Shown here: positions 11,290 to 22,702 of the stretch, piece by piece
How the letters are laid out: the number at the start of each line of letters is the position of its first letter
Numbering within the stretch: position 1 is the stretch's first letter
Source: Anastrepha obliqua
Taxonomy: Eukaryota; Arthropoda; Insecta; Diptera; Tephritidae
NCBI RefSeq assembly: GCF_027943255.1
Contig: NC_072893.1
Location: 37,346,001-37,410,000, forward strand
Reading direction: 5' to 3'
Length of the DNA: 64,000 bases
Program-made: the position numbers and the translations under genes
The notes under the pieces: model-generated
Databases searched by the model: none
Seen by the model: only the letters and a program-made list of their open reading frames with translations
What the model was told of the DNA's origin: nothing

Positions 11290-12770
11290 GTTTGACCGGA
11301 GGCAATTTATACATCGTAAGATATGACGCCATATAACGGACATATCGCAGAAGACATTCGGAGCTTTTTATTTCACCTAATATTTTACAAAAGATACTCG
11401 AGTTTAAAGCCAAATGGCCTAACGCCTTATGCTACCAAATACCCGCATCGGCAAAGAAACTCCCACACCGCTTGTGACTGAAAATTTTAACTAAACTAAA
11501 TTTATTTTTAACAAAGTTTCACTGAAAATAAAGGGTGGTTAAATTTCAAGGGCCGATATTGAATGTGAACCACACCTAAACGACACCGTTGAACTTCTTT
11601 CTTTGGGGTTATTTGAGAGAAAAGGTGTACGTCGATAAGCCAGCAACAATTCAAGAGCTAAAGGATGAGATAATACGGCACATTAACGGCATATAACCTC
11701 AATTATGCCTCAGCGTCATCGAAAATTTGGACGATCAGATGGAGGTGTGCCATAATTGAGCCATACCAATATTATTATAGAAAAGAGAATAATAATTTAA
11801 TAATTTAATAAAATAATAATTTCCTAAAAAATTGTATTTTATTCAAAATCAACACCGGCCCATTCAAACTTAACCACCCTTTATATAGTTAATTCCTTAA
11901 CAAGTGGTATGAATCAAAGTTCCAAACTTTGTACGAAACTCAGAGAAACTCATCGAACTTTTATCGAAACATCCAACTTGTTAATCAGAATTTTTAGAAA
12001 AATTGTAATCAGAATTTTTAGAAAAATTTTAAGTACTCAGTATAAAACTGAACTATTCAATTTTAGTTCAATGAAGTGAAGGTTTGAAGTGCCTCAAAAA
12101 TCGCACTTATTTTATTGAAAGTACTGTGCCCATTCTTCCATATAAAAAGTTTACCACCGTAGGAAAAAAAAACAATTGCCCAGATCAACGTGATTTTGAG
12201 GCACACCAAATATTCGCTTTATTATATTGAGATTGAGTGAGCACGAAACTATATACTAAAAAGCTTTCCAAATATTCTGAATAAAAATTTAAATTTTATG
12301 AATTTTGTGCACGGTTCGGAATTTTCGTTCTAATGGATTTTCTTAAAGAATGACTTTTAATTTTATTGAAAATCAATTAAATTATTATTAAACACAAAAA
12401 AAAGCATTTTAAAGGAAATATCTTTAAAAATTAAGTGTCATGAATGGTTTAACACAAACATAATAAAAAGTGTCCAATCAATTTGAATATTCGTTGGTTT
12501 ATTGTAATTTAAAATCCGATACCTCTAAATTGATCACCCTTTGTAAAGAACTGAGAATTTCAGAATACTTTCTTTATATTATTAAACTCATCAAAATGGT
12601 AGTCATATTTCGAAATATTTCACAAAACAAACACAACCCTGTTTATTTGTGGGCAAATATCTGAGTAGCTTATCTGTTGCAGAGTGCAAAAAAAATGATA
12701 TAAGAACATATGTATGTATTTATGCAATTTACGTTGCTTTGTATAATTTATTGCCCGCTTTCATTACACT
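11290..12770. repeat. ~1.1-kb non-coding repeat (with insertion), inverted partner at 23,420-24,490
   Basis: Reverse-complement matches to 23,420-24,490 run through the block. Examples are ATCGTAAGATATGACGCC (11,311), TCAATTTGAATATTCGTTGG (12,478) and CACAACCCTGTTTATTTGTG (12,633). The partner lacks the 351-bp transposon at 11,531, which shows the pre-insertion state. No open frame is conserved between the two copies. Confidence 0.8.
11531..11881 (+). mobile_element. 351-bp non-autonomous mariner-like element (MITE form)
   Basis: The termini AAGGGTGGTTAAATTTCAAG and, from the right end inward, AAGGGTGGTTAAGTTTGAAT are flanked by TA on both sides. The interior keeps only transposase C-terminal remnants (GTGTACGTCGATAAGCCAGC, then CGTCATCGAAAATTTGGACG). 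These also occur in the longer relative at 43,265-44,143. The inverted repeat partner near 24,280 has the uninterrupted TA site, confirming the boundaries. Confidence 0.9.
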
Positions 12771-12844
12771 GGTCAACACTGTTTATGTCACATGAACTTA
12801 GTAATGATTTTTGCTTATGTTGGCATACCTACAAGATTCTGTTT

Positions 12845-14388
12845 CTAGTACGGAAGCCTCAGAAGGGAAGCCTCATCTATTGACACAAAGTGATTTAAAT
12901 GATTTAGTACCTGTTTGAAATCTATCAAGAAAACAGGCTGAACTTTTGGCGTCTAGATTAAATGACTTGAATTTACTTTCTTTTGATATGAAAATTACAT
13001 ATTTTCAACATCGTGATGATGAAATAAAAACTTACTTTTCTAAAGCAGATGATTTAGTCTCTTGTGTTGAATTTATTAAATTTTAAATATGATCCAAGTC
13101 ACTGGCGATTGTTCATTGACTCTTCAAAATCAAGTTTGAAAGCTGTGCTGTTGCATAATGGAAACAAGCTCCCTTCAGTACCGGTTGCTCATAGCTCTAA
13201 TATGAAAGAGACCTATGAAAATATGAGATTTCTTCTTGAAAAAATTAAATAAAGTGAACACGCTTGGAAAATTTGTGGAAATTTGAAAGTCATTGCTCTT
13301 TTGCTTGGGCTACAACTGGGTTATACAAAATTTTGCTGTTTTATTTGCGAATGGGACAGTAGAGACAGAAAAAATCACTACATAAAGAAAGTGTGGCCCA
13401 AACGTGAATCACTCACTCCAGGCGGTAAAAATGTTAAGAATGATTCTTTAGTGAACCCTAATGACATATTTTTACCACCGTTGCATATAAAACTCGGCTT
13501 GATAATAAATTTTGTAAAGGCTATTCCCAAAGACGGCAGTGGATTTTTATACCTAAAAGAAAAATTCCCCAAACTCAACGAAGCAAAAATTAAAGAGGGA
13601 GTATTCGTAGGCCCACAAATACGGGAACTATTAAGATAAGGAGTTTGAAGAAAAATTGAATGATCAAGAAAAACTTACTTGCCTAGAAAGGTTTTGTGAA
13701 TGTTGTTCAAAATTTTCTAGGAAACTATAAAGCGGAAAATTACAAAGAATTTATAAATGAGCACTTAATGTCATATAAAGCTTTAGGGTGTAATATTTTT
13801 TTTTTTTTTTTTTTTATTAATGGAAATACTTTATTTGCAATCTATCTTAGAATACAGATATTCAGCAAAAGAGATCTTATTACCTAATGACAGCATAGTA
13901 TTTACACTTGTGCAAAACTACATAGACAACTATAGAATTTTTTCTTTTTACAATTCTTATGCATATTTTATGTTATTAGATTTAATTTTTTTTTTTTTAC
14001 TCGAAAATTGTATAACTTACTTTATGTATAACTTATATTAGAATTTTAAAATTTATTGGAGCCTTTTAAAAATTTCATATTTAGCTCTTTTTTTTATTAT
14101 TATTATTATTAAATTGACAAATTTAAAGGAATGGCAAGTCTAAGACATGATTGCGCTTTAATCGTCTAAGGGTGTAATAAGTCTTTAAAAATACATCTGC
14201 TGGACTCTCATTTGGATTTCTTTCCAGGGAATTTAGGTGCTGTGAGTGATGAACAAGGCGTGAGATTTCATCAGGACATTTCCTTAATGGAAAAGCGCTA
14301 CCAAGGGAAATGGAGTCCAGGAATGTTAGCAGATTATTGTTGGAAACTTAAAAGAGACCTACCAGAAGTTAAATATTCACGACAATGA
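12845..14388 (+). pseudogene. second decayed copy of the amplified arthropod repeat protein
   Basis: Same protein family as 9,317-10,860 but on the + strand. Recognisable blocks: SRKQAELLASRLNDLNLLSF, DPSHWRLFIDSSKSSLKAVL, VIALLLGLQLGYTKFCCFIC, WPKRESLTPGGKNVKN, LPPLHIKLGLIINFVKAIPK, FVGPQIRELLR. After a T-tract insertion at 13,797-13,815 come DSHLDFFPGNLGAVSDEQG and YQGKWSPGMLADYCWKLKR. Stops at several points make it non-functional. The N-terminal third present in the minus copy is missing. Confidence 0.7.
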
Positions 14389-14389
14389 T

Positions 14390-14910
14390 CATTTTTTATT
14401 GTATAGTAAAAAACAAATTCGTTAAGTGTAAATAATTTTCTTACTTTTTCCAAAAATATATGTTTCGATATCACAAGGATACCTTATGTGCCTTTTTTCT
14501 TGGCTTATTACAGTTTGGGAGTTGAATATGTGAACCTAATATTGGTTAGAAAATTTGAAATCATTTGAAAATTGAAACCATAGCTATGTTTTTTTCCTCG
14601 AAACAAAAAACAAAATGTGTTGAATTTTTACTTCATCTACATAAGGTCAGCGTCGCAAGAAAGTGTACATAAAATATTCACAAGTTTTGACCTTTTATTT
14701 GTATATTTCGTAATTTGAATTATTTTTTTATAAACCACTCTGATTTTTGAGAATTTTTCTCGGACGCGATCATGCGCATTTTCTCTTTTTAATGCCTACC
14801 GTACATTTTTTTATGTGGAAGAAAACAGGCAACATCGCCAGGAGAAATAATTGCCAAAAATCCACACTATTTTTGAGCTACTTTAAACTTGCACTTTATT
14901 ATATCAGAAT
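14390..14910. other. no supported gene; flank of duplication copy A
   Basis: Up to about 14,490 this still mirrors the flank of the inverted copy near 9,210 (GATATCACAAGGATACCTTA). Beyond that I see nothing until the segmental duplication starts near 14,911. Confidence 0.5.
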
Positions 14911-15221
14911 TCATTGATCTATAAAATAGCATAACCCACATTATTCTAAAAATTCTCAGGAAAAAATTTTAAATATTGAAGGAAATTTTATATAAATTTT
15001 ACTGTAGTATGAATTATATTGAAAAATAATAATAATAATGGAAATTACAAAATAAATAGTCAGAACTTACATTGCACATCGCATTATTTCATTTTCAACT
15101 TTTTGTCTTTTACGAGCCCATTGAGGAAAAGTGATATTCATATGCCTGATACAACTTTAAATCCGTTACAGCTCTGAGCTCAATCTTCAAATTTATTTTC
15201 GTTTAAGATAGAATAACTTAA

Positions 15222-15800
15222 GGGGGCAGATACCTGTAAACGGTCATATTTTCCCTGATTTTCATTAAAATTATTTAAAGTGAAGAAGTCAATATATTTT
15301 TTTCAAAATTGGCATACAGATAAAATAATAAAGATTTTTTTGTTTTTATTTTAATCATTTAAAATGGCGGATGTGAACTCACTTCTTACAGGAAGGTCGC
15401 AGAGGGCCTTCTCAATCGGCGGGCATTGTAGCATTGGCACAAGTGACTTGAATGCAAAAAATGAAAAATTTTTTTGTTTATTAATGTCATAGTTTCTATA
15501 TGAATTAAAATCAAATGAATGTTGTTGTATGAATTAAAAAAAAAAATCGCGGAATAAAATGCTTCAAAAAATTAAATGAATTTTGGGGCGAATTTTCCTA
15601 CTATTTTTACTTCGAAAAACTTATTTTTTTATTTTATTTTTATTTTAATATCATAAAAAAGATTATGTGCAAAATTTCATGGAGATCGGTCAATAGCTTT
15701 TCGAGTTATCGTGTACGCTTTACCTCTCCCAGTGGTCAGACGCGAAGAATAGAGCCGTCACGGTTGATGATCTATAAGATAAGAAATACTCAAATTTACA
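15222..15800. mobile_element. possible TTAA-flanked element, only left end clear
   Basis: Copy A carries about 600 bp here that copy B (near 26,060) lacks. It begins right after TTAA with GGGGGCAGATACCTG, reminiscent of the TTAA/GGGGGTATTCTAG end at 47,169. I could not find a matching right terminus, so boundaries and class are tentative. No open frame. Confidence 0.4.
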
Positions 15801-15825
15801 TTTTAAAATTTTTTTTGGCGTATTC

Positions 15826-16077
15826 ACCCTGTATAACTCATGAAAAATGCAACATCACGTTTGCCGAAAATAAGTTGTTCTTTCACTTTGTTTCTTAATT
15901 GATATGAAAAACGCTGGCAAGCAATATTCAGTACATTTACGAGCCCCAAACATAGCGGCTGAATAGCTTAAGTGCGGTAATAAAAAAGCGATTTGTTTTC
16001 AAAGTTTTCTACTTAATTGAGTAGTAAATATTGTCATAGTTAAAAATATCTGTTGCTTAAAGAATTGCAATTGAAAA
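15826..16077 (+). promoter_or_regulatory. conserved upstream block of exon 1A, putative promoter/5'UTR
   Basis: This 250-bp block precedes the first coding exon and is strongly conserved with 26,084-26,336 in copy B; the last 130 bp before the ATG are identical by eye. TATTCAGTAC at 15,925 contains an insect initiator-like TCAGT, about 148 bp upstream of the ATG and present in both copies. No clear TATA box at the expected spacing. Promoter identity is inference from position and conservation. Confidence 0.45.
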
Positions 16078-16212
16078 ATGGCTAAAATTGCTTTCGAGTT
16101 ACTTACACTGGAAAATGAGGTTTTTACAGCATATCTCTTCTGGTCAGCGATTTTGGTGTTGAAAATGTTGTTTTTGGCGCCGCTGACAGGATTTTACCGC
16201 GTCAAGACGCAG
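16078..16212 (+). CDS. Mgstl: microsomal glutathione S-transferase-like, first exon 1A
   Basis: ATG plus 45 codons ending at a phase-0 donor (CAG|GTTTGT). It encodes the N-terminal cytosolic tip and first membrane helix: MAKIAFELLTLENEVFTAYL, then FWSAILVLKMLFLAPLTGF, ending YRVKTQ. It joins in frame to exon 2 at 34,328 (TFVNPED), giving a 154-residue MAPEG protein; the Drosophila homologue is about 152. Compared with exon 1B it differs in six of the last 14 residues (L, A, P, Y, V, K against M, S, L, T, F, R). The B version is nearer the Drosophila form, so 1A looks derived. The intron to exon 2 would be about 18.1 kb, spanning copy B. Whether 1A is transcribed cannot be told from sequence; it could be an orphan duplicated exon. 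Confidence 0.75.
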
Positions 16213-17364
16213 GTTTGTATAAATAGTACTTCACTTTATGTACAGGTTGGTTGAATAGTAAAAAAGCGGAAAATAAAAAATTGTGAATTTTCAAATGAAA
16301 TTAATTTATAGAATTTTCTCCAAGTTTAAAGTTACTCTTATTCCAAAGACTCTTCAATTTATTTATGATCCTCATCTTTTTCTCATCTTCACAAATTCAG
16401 TAGCGAAAAATCTGCTTGCATTTTGACTTTATGATGGGAGTGGTAATACTAGGCTACAGATTATTGAAGATTATTGGATTAACAACAATTTATCCATTTT
16501 CTACGTAAGAAGTCCGCAAATTATTATTATTTATTTTTTGTTTTTTTTGTAGAATAAAGAAAAGAGGTCCTTCATAAACATTTTCGCTTCAGTTTTTTTT
16601 TTCATTATAACTAAACAGTTCTAAGATGCTATTTACAAATTAAAAAAATTAAAAATTAAAATATTAAAAATTAATTATTTATTTTACTTTAAAATTTTAT
16701 TTTAATTTTATTTTAATAATTTTTAATTTTTTTATTATAATTTTTATTTGTTTTTCATTAAAAATAAGATTTTTTTTTACCATTTTGTTGTCCAAAATTT
16801 TTTTTTATTTTTATACTATCAAACAAATTTTTTTATTACCATTTTTTTCAATACGGAAGTGTTCAATGTATTTTGTTAAGATATATAAGAAACCGATTTT
16901 CAAAAATGTTTCCAAAAACAACAAGAAGTAGGTAGCGAACTTGAAACACGGAATCTGTGACCTGAGGTATTCGAAATTTGTCTTTTTAATCTTAAGCCGT
17001 TAATCTTAAAACCTAATGGAAAAAAGTAACTGCGTAGATTTTGGGATTCAGCGACAGATTTTACATGGAAATTGGTTAGTCTGGTTCTAGGTTTTTTGGC
17101 TATAAATTCATATAAACAGAATTTTAACATTTTCTGAGCATATGTCATGGGTCAGAAGAAGAAATATATACTGCGGATCGGGTAAAATCTCATATTTAAG
17201 AATTTCGAAGAAAGTCTTCTTTGCGACATGAGGCTCATCATTTTCATACTGGAATATAATTTTGTTGTGTACCTCTTGATGTTTTAGACATTATTCCTTC
17301 AGTGTTCCGCTCAATTTTACATTACTTGCATTACTCGATTTTAAAAGTTGATAATATTTATGTA

Positions 17365-17668
17365 CGGCCGCCGTAACCGAATGGGTTGGTGCGTGATTAC
17401 CATTTGGAATTCAGAGGGAACGTACGTTCGAGTGTCGGTCAAAGACCAAAATGAAGAAAAAGTTTTTTCTAATAGCGGTCACTTCTCGGCGGGCAATGGC
17501 AAACCTACATTTCTGCCATGAAAAAGCACCTCATAAAAAATATCTGCTGTTCGGAGTCGGCTTAAAACTGTAGGTTCCTTCATTTGTGGAATAACATCAA
17601 GACACACGCTTCAAATAGGAGGAGGAGCTCGGCCAAATACCGAAAAAACGTATTACATATGTATTCAT
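17365..17668 (+). repeat. SINE1 copy with 14-bp target duplication
   Basis: The tRNA-like head begins CGGCCGCCGTAACCGAATGG and the degenerate B-box region is CGTTCGAGTGTCGG. The SINE1 core (TATTTCTGCCATG, GTTCGGAGTCGGCTTAAAAC) and tail AGGAGGAGCTCGGCCAAATA follow. Flanking direct repeats ATAATATTTATGTA lie at 17,351-17,364 and 17,669-17,682. Copy B near 28,608 keeps the single uninterrupted site. Confidence 0.92.
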
Positions 17669-18895
17669 ATAATATTTATGTACTTTATATACCCCACCGG
17701 GAATGTTTCACTAAATACAGAGCATACTTTTAACGCCGCCACTATGTATGTGGTTTGGCCATCGAAGAGCATGTCCGGATTGTCCGGCTTTTGAGGCATT
17801 CATATCACTCACAACCCGTTCCTTCACTAATTTCTATCGCATCGACCAACCTCGACCGTAGTTCTCTTCAAATGGGGGCGGAAAATCAAATAGTGAGAAT
17901 TTGGTACAAATGCTGTCAGTATTGGCCATGAATAAATTTATGACGATATACAAATTCACCAATGCGATATTATGGTTATATTCATAGATGTCCAAGCTTT
18001 TTGGAAATTTAAATAAAATTGCCAAACTATTAAAACATTTAAACTAAATTGACAAACTTCGACGAAAATTGGTAAGTTTTAAAATAGCACTAATAACCTT
18101 GCACACTTTTTCCCTATAAAAAAGCATTTCGTGAATGCATTATCAGCAATGACTTAAAATTTACATGAAATTGAATGGTTTTCAAAACTGCATATCCGTA
18201 AAATGACTAAAATACTCCATTAAATTTTTTTTAGTTTTGATAAAATTCTTGTTATCTGTTTAAGTTCTTTAGATACTTTGATTAGCCTGAAATATGAACT
18301 GCATGCTGCTAATTTGCTGCAAGAGTATCATAATCCAAAAACCCAAAATGTCGAGGAAACAGCTTTCAAGTCGTGTGACAGAGTTCAGCACTTGAGCGAT
18401 AGTCGTTTCATTTTCAAATAAATTAACACAGCGAAAGCAAGCACTTGAGTACTTTGCAAGCGTTGTACGATATTTAGTGGCAGTCACTGTATAAGCATAT
18501 GCATATGCATGTAAGCTTCACAACCACTTATGCGCTCCCTATCTTTCTCACTCGCTCTCTCTTCTCTTATATGTGTATGTATGTGTGTCTCTAACACTTA
18601 TTATAGTTTTTCTCTCAATTTGCATTGCAAAGCTTTCATTATACTAAAATAATAAATCTGTCGTTTTTTTCTGGAACATAAATAGCTGTAAATGTTTATA
18701 AATATTAATACATTTGCTTATTCTATAGATTCTATTATCGCTGACAAGTAATTTAAATCTATTTAAATTTTCCATTAAAATTAATACGACAATTAGTTTA
18801 AACTTTTTTGCTGGCCAATAATTATTCGCACACTCACCATTTATATTTGTGACGTATTTACGTTGCCTATTTATCGTTTCGTACATACATACACC

Positions 18896-21800
18896 TAGAG
18901 TTGGGTTTCGGGAATTTCCCGACGGGAATTCTCGAGAAATTCTCGATATTTTTCCATCCCGAATCTCGAGAATTGAAATTTTTAGCATTTCGGGAAATCC
19001 CGAATCTCGAGAATGTTTCAAGATTTCTCGAGAAATCCATTTTTTTTTTAATTTTTGTTGTCAAATATTAAGAGAAAAAACAATTCTTTCAAAAGTAAAA
19101 GAATACACATACATATGATTAATACCTGGAAACACCAAATTGTAACGGCCATTATGTTACAAAGAATCGCACACTACATACTGTTTCGCAGAATCACATA
19201 CAATTCACACCATAGTTTCAATTGCTATGCGAAAAGCCACAACAGTATAACTGTTCCATTTGCTTGTTTGTTTGTTTTTTTTTTTTGCTTTAGGGTGACT
19301 ACAGAGTAAATGCTAGATGCATTGCTATGCTATGTCGAAGGAAAGCACTGTAACATCAAGCTAATGAAGTTTAGTTTTATGTGTTTCTTATATGTAGCAG
19401 CAGTTAAGCAATTAGAAATGCTTTGAAAATAGTCAAGCAATTTCAATTTGTTCGCAGACTGCACAGACGACGTTTGTAAATTTATTTTTTGTAGTGAGCG
19501 GGTGCATTTCATTTTGTGGTACCTGATTAAGTATAAATTATACACCGTATAATAAAATATTTTGTGGTCCAAATATTACTTATTTTTAAGTTTTGAATCG
19601 ACGTATCGTTGACTGTGAGTACCGGTTAGTTACTTCCTTTAAAAACAAAATTTAAAACAAATTTTGAATTTTTAGCATTAAAAATCATGAGTTCAGAATA
19701 CGAATACGACCAAGTGTGGCAGCTTTTCAAGCGATTTGACGACGAAGCAATGAAATGAAATTCAATAAAATCATTAAATGCAAGTCATCGTCAATATCTG
19801 GACTTCACTGTCACATGGAGAGGATACACAACATGAAGCGAAGGGAACATGAGGCTTCAAAAGAACAGCCACCAGCCAAGAAGACCCGAACTCTTCACAA
19901 CTTTTTCAATACTTCTTCCTCGCCTGAATCGCTTGAACAAATTGTTGCAAAATTGGCTGCAGAAGATGGAATTCCAATAAACGCGATAACAAAAAGTGAG
20001 TTCATTCGTAATAGTATCAGCCGCTTAGGATTTCATCTTCCAAAGTGTCACAAAGCTGTTCTGGGTTTGGTTATGAAGTACTGCACGAAAATAAAAAGCG
20101 ATTTGAAGATCAAAATTGAAAATTTTAAATCTGCACAGCGTAAGTTCAGCTTGAGCATCGACGAGTGGACAAGCGTGCGAAACCGACGTTACATGAACAT
20201 CCATATATATTATGACGATGGACAATCTGACAACCTTGGCCTGGTTCGCATTCAGGAATCATGTCCCGCTGAAAAAGTATATGAGCTCGTAAATGCAAAG
20301 CTTTCAGATTTCAATATAAAACTACAGTCCGACATCGTGGCTATTACAAGTGATGGTGCCAGTGTCATGATCAAATTTGGGAGACTATCACCAGCGCATC
20401 AACAGATTTGCTACAATCACGGCATACATTTGGCGGTCATGGAGGTAATGTACCAGAAACGAAAAGTCGCAGTCAGGATATACGATAGTGACGTAAGCGA
20501 TGGAGAAGATTCGGTTGATAGAGGCTCCGATGAAAATGAAAACAATGCAGCCAGTACTTCATTTTCCGAGATTAATGCGGAAAACGCTTCCGATGACGAG
20601 GACGACAATATCGTATTTGTTGCTGACAAGACGGTCACTATAAAGTCTGCATTTGAAATCGTAAAAAAGGTTCGCAAGATAGTTTTGAAATTCAAGAACT
20701 CGCCTGTACGGGATGCCATCTTGCAGAATTATATTAAAGAGGTCGAGAAGAAAGAGCTTTTCTTGCTGTTGGATTGCAAAACACGTTGGAATAGCCTGGA
20801 AACTATGCTGGCCAGATACATTTGCATCAGCAAGCATGTTCGTAAGGCGCTCGACACTCTTAATTTAAATTTTATGGCCACTACTGACGCAGAAGAAAAG
20901 TATTGCGAGGATATCATAAATGCTCTTAAACCTATACGTGTTGATGTAGAAGCACTTAGTCGCCAAAATGTGAACTTACTTGCTGCGGATTCTATTCTCA
21001 AATTTTTGTTCACAAAATTGGAGAATCAGCACACCGAATTGGGCAATGAATTCTTATCCAGCCTAAAAAAAAACTTAACAGCTCGTAGATCTAGCCGTTT
21101 GTTATCGGCCTTTAAATATTTACACGATCCAGTTAACAGCTCTAGTGACAAATCTGAATTTTTCCACACCTGTTCTAAAACAGAATTGATAAAAAAAGTC
21201 GAAAACTACTTGGTTCGTCTATTTTCTACGAGCATTCAAGAAGACCAAGCAGTGTCTAGTTCTGACGACGATGACGTATTTGCAACCAACAACGTCGATG
21301 AAGAAGATATGGCGAAACAGCTTGAAAAATACGTTCAGCAATGCTCAAAACCGAAAGCAGACATTGCGCAACATGCGGCGAACCAGATGTTTTCGTCGCT
21401 TAGAAACGAGCTAAAACTATATGAAAAAACTGGAGAGAAAACACAAAATGTTGAAAAACTGATCGGGGTTTTTAACACTGTTAAGCCAACATCGACTCAA
21501 AATGAGAGGAATTTTTCTACAGCGGGTAATTTTGTGTCCAAAAAGCGTACGCGATTGTCAGACGAAGCCATTGACAGTCTGTGTTTTTTAAAACACCATT
21601 TTGGGAAATAATGTTTACAATCACTTTTTTCCCCTATTTTAGTAAGTATAATCTTGAATTATTTTTGTTTTGAATTTTTTTGTAATTATTTTTGTTTCAC
21701 TTTTTTGTTTGCAATAATTGAAATAGTAATATTTTCAAATATTTTTTTATGTAATTTATACTTTAATAAAAATAAATAAAAATAATATTTTATGAAATTC

Positions 21801-21987
21801 ATTGCTCTTACACTGGTTTTAGATTTTTTTTTTAATTTTTTGGAATTTTTCCCGAATTTTCGAGAATTCTCGAGAAATCTCAAAAATTATTTTCGGGAAA
21901 TCCCGCATCTCGAGAATTGAAATTTTCGTTATTTCGGGAAATCCCGATTCTCGAGATTGGGATTTTCTCGGGAAATACCCATCTCTA
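18896..21987 (+). mobile_element. hAT transposon, 3.1 kb, nearly intact
   Basis: Ends read TAGAGTTGGGTTTCGGG (left) and TAGAGATGGGTATTTCCCG (right, inward). An exact 8-bp target duplication CATACACC lies at 18,888-18,895 and 21,988-21,995, the hallmark length for hAT. Both subterminal regions (about 18,910-19,040 and 21,840-21,975) carry repeated TCTCGAGA palindromes beside GGGAAATCCCG-like motifs, probable transposase-binding sites. It encodes the transposase at 19,755-21,611. Copy B of the duplication has no insertion at the corresponding position (about 30,170), so it arrived after the duplication. Confidence 0.93.
19755..21611 (+). CDS. hAT transposase (N-terminal BED finger frameshifted)
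   Basis: A 618-codon open frame. SIDEWTS (Asp 136) and AITSDGAS (Asp 200) match the first two catalytic acidic positions of hAT enzymes. CYNHGIHLAV (219-228) gives the C-x2-H motif. An acidic insertion follows at roughly 245-285, then CKTRWNSLETML, and the C-terminal hATC dimerisation region (KPTSTQNERNFSTAGNF, then KRTRLSDEAIDSLCFLKHH). The likely original start is the ATG at 19,687. It opens a BED zinc finger (DQVWQLFKRFDDEAMK) but runs into a stop at 19,756, two frames off. A small deletion has removed the first cysteine pair. As drawn, the protein would lack a complete DNA-binding finger, so autonomy is doubtful although the catalytic body is open. Confidence 0.9.
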   Translation: MKFNKIIKCKSSSISGLHCHMERIHNMKRREHEASKEQPPAKKTRTLHNFFNTSSSPESLEQIVAKLAAEDGIPINAITKSEFIRNSISRLGFHLPKCHKAVLGLVMKYCTKIKSDLKIKIENFKSAQRKFSLSIDEWTSVRNRRYMNIHIYYDDGQSDNLGLVRIQESCPAEKVYELVNAKLSDFNIKLQSDIVAITSDGASVMIKFGRLSPAHQQICYNHGIHLAVMEVMYQKRKVAVRIYDSDVSDGEDSVDRGSDENENNAASTSFSEINAENASDDEDDNIVFVADKTVTIKSAFEIVKKVRKIVLKFKNSPVRDAILQNYIKEVEKKELFLLLDCKTRWNSLETMLARYICISKHVRKALDTLNLNFMATTDAEEKYCEDIINALKPIRVDVEALSRQNVNLLAADSILKFLFTKLENQHTELGNEFLSSLKKNLTARRSSRLLSAFKYLHDPVNSSSDKSEFFHTCSKTELIKKVENYLVRLFSTSIQEDQAVSSSDDDDVFATNNVDEEDMAKQLEKYVQQCSKPKADIAQHAANQMFSSLRNELKLYEKTGEKTQNVEKLIGVFNTVKPTSTQNERNFSTAGNFVSKKRTRLSDEAIDSLCFLKHHFGK

Positions 21988-22357
21988 CATACACCTATGC
22001 AGAAATTATTAGGCCGGCAATTATTTGTACTCACATGCGTGTTTACACATATATTCCTATTTGTTTCTCATTCCGTAACCTTTCAAATCTTTGTTTTATA
22101 CCAACCAGATAATGTCGGAAAGTTTACTACTGAATTTTACTTATTGCAAGTCATGCCACTTTATGGCACTATGACGAGAATATAACAAATTATTCAAATA
22201 CTGATAGACAGCTTTGTTGCATGGTGGTCAATAGGCTTGGCACAGTGGGTACACTTCGTCCGCTGTTTCAACGCATTTGACAACGTCAGGTGTATGCCGT
22301 CATAGCCTAGACAGACGACGGCGTTGATTCTGATATGTGAACAGCTGGTTTGCTTAA

Positions 22358-22700
22358 AGTACGTCCCCATATGCATTAATTACCAATAAATCCACAAAAT
22401 CCACCCGTTCACATTTGGCAGATTACCTGCAAAATTGACAATCAACTATCAATGCTGTTATGAAAGGTTTTCTTTCATAGAAACTATTTGGGTGAAATAT
22501 TTCGGTGTTTTTGGTTTGTTTAATTATTATTAACGATATGAAGAAAGGACAAGGGACCAAAGGACCATAATAGAACCTAACAAACATTTTATTAGAATTA
22601 TGTCTGCAAACCTGTTTTCTTTGCCGGCATCCATTTTACTAAATTTTTATTTTAACGTTTTTCTTTACACGTGTAAAAATAATGATCTATTACACAGAAA
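22358..22700. other. no supported feature
   Basis: Sequence between the end of duplication copy A and a tRNA-derived SINE. I see no coding or repeat structure. Confidence 0.5.
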
Positions 22701-22702
22701 AC

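Larger units (their letters stand above)
14911..22357. repeat. segmental duplication, copy A (carries first exon 1A)
   Basis: Paralogous in the same orientation to 24,493-30,675. Matching landmarks include ATAACCCACATTATTCTAAA (14,931), the exon at 16,078, CTAAATACAGAGCATACTTT (17,711) and GGTGTATGCCGTCATAGCCT (22,289). Copy-specific insertions are a TTAA-type element end (from 15,222), a SINE (17,365-17,668) and the hAT transposon (18,896-21,987). Without them the shared core is roughly 3.4 kb. The end points are by eye, plus or minus a few tens of bases. Confidence 0.88.

Noticed and set aside
20417..21013. Minus-strand open frames of 92-100 codons
   Set aside because: They are antisense shadows of the hAT transposase.
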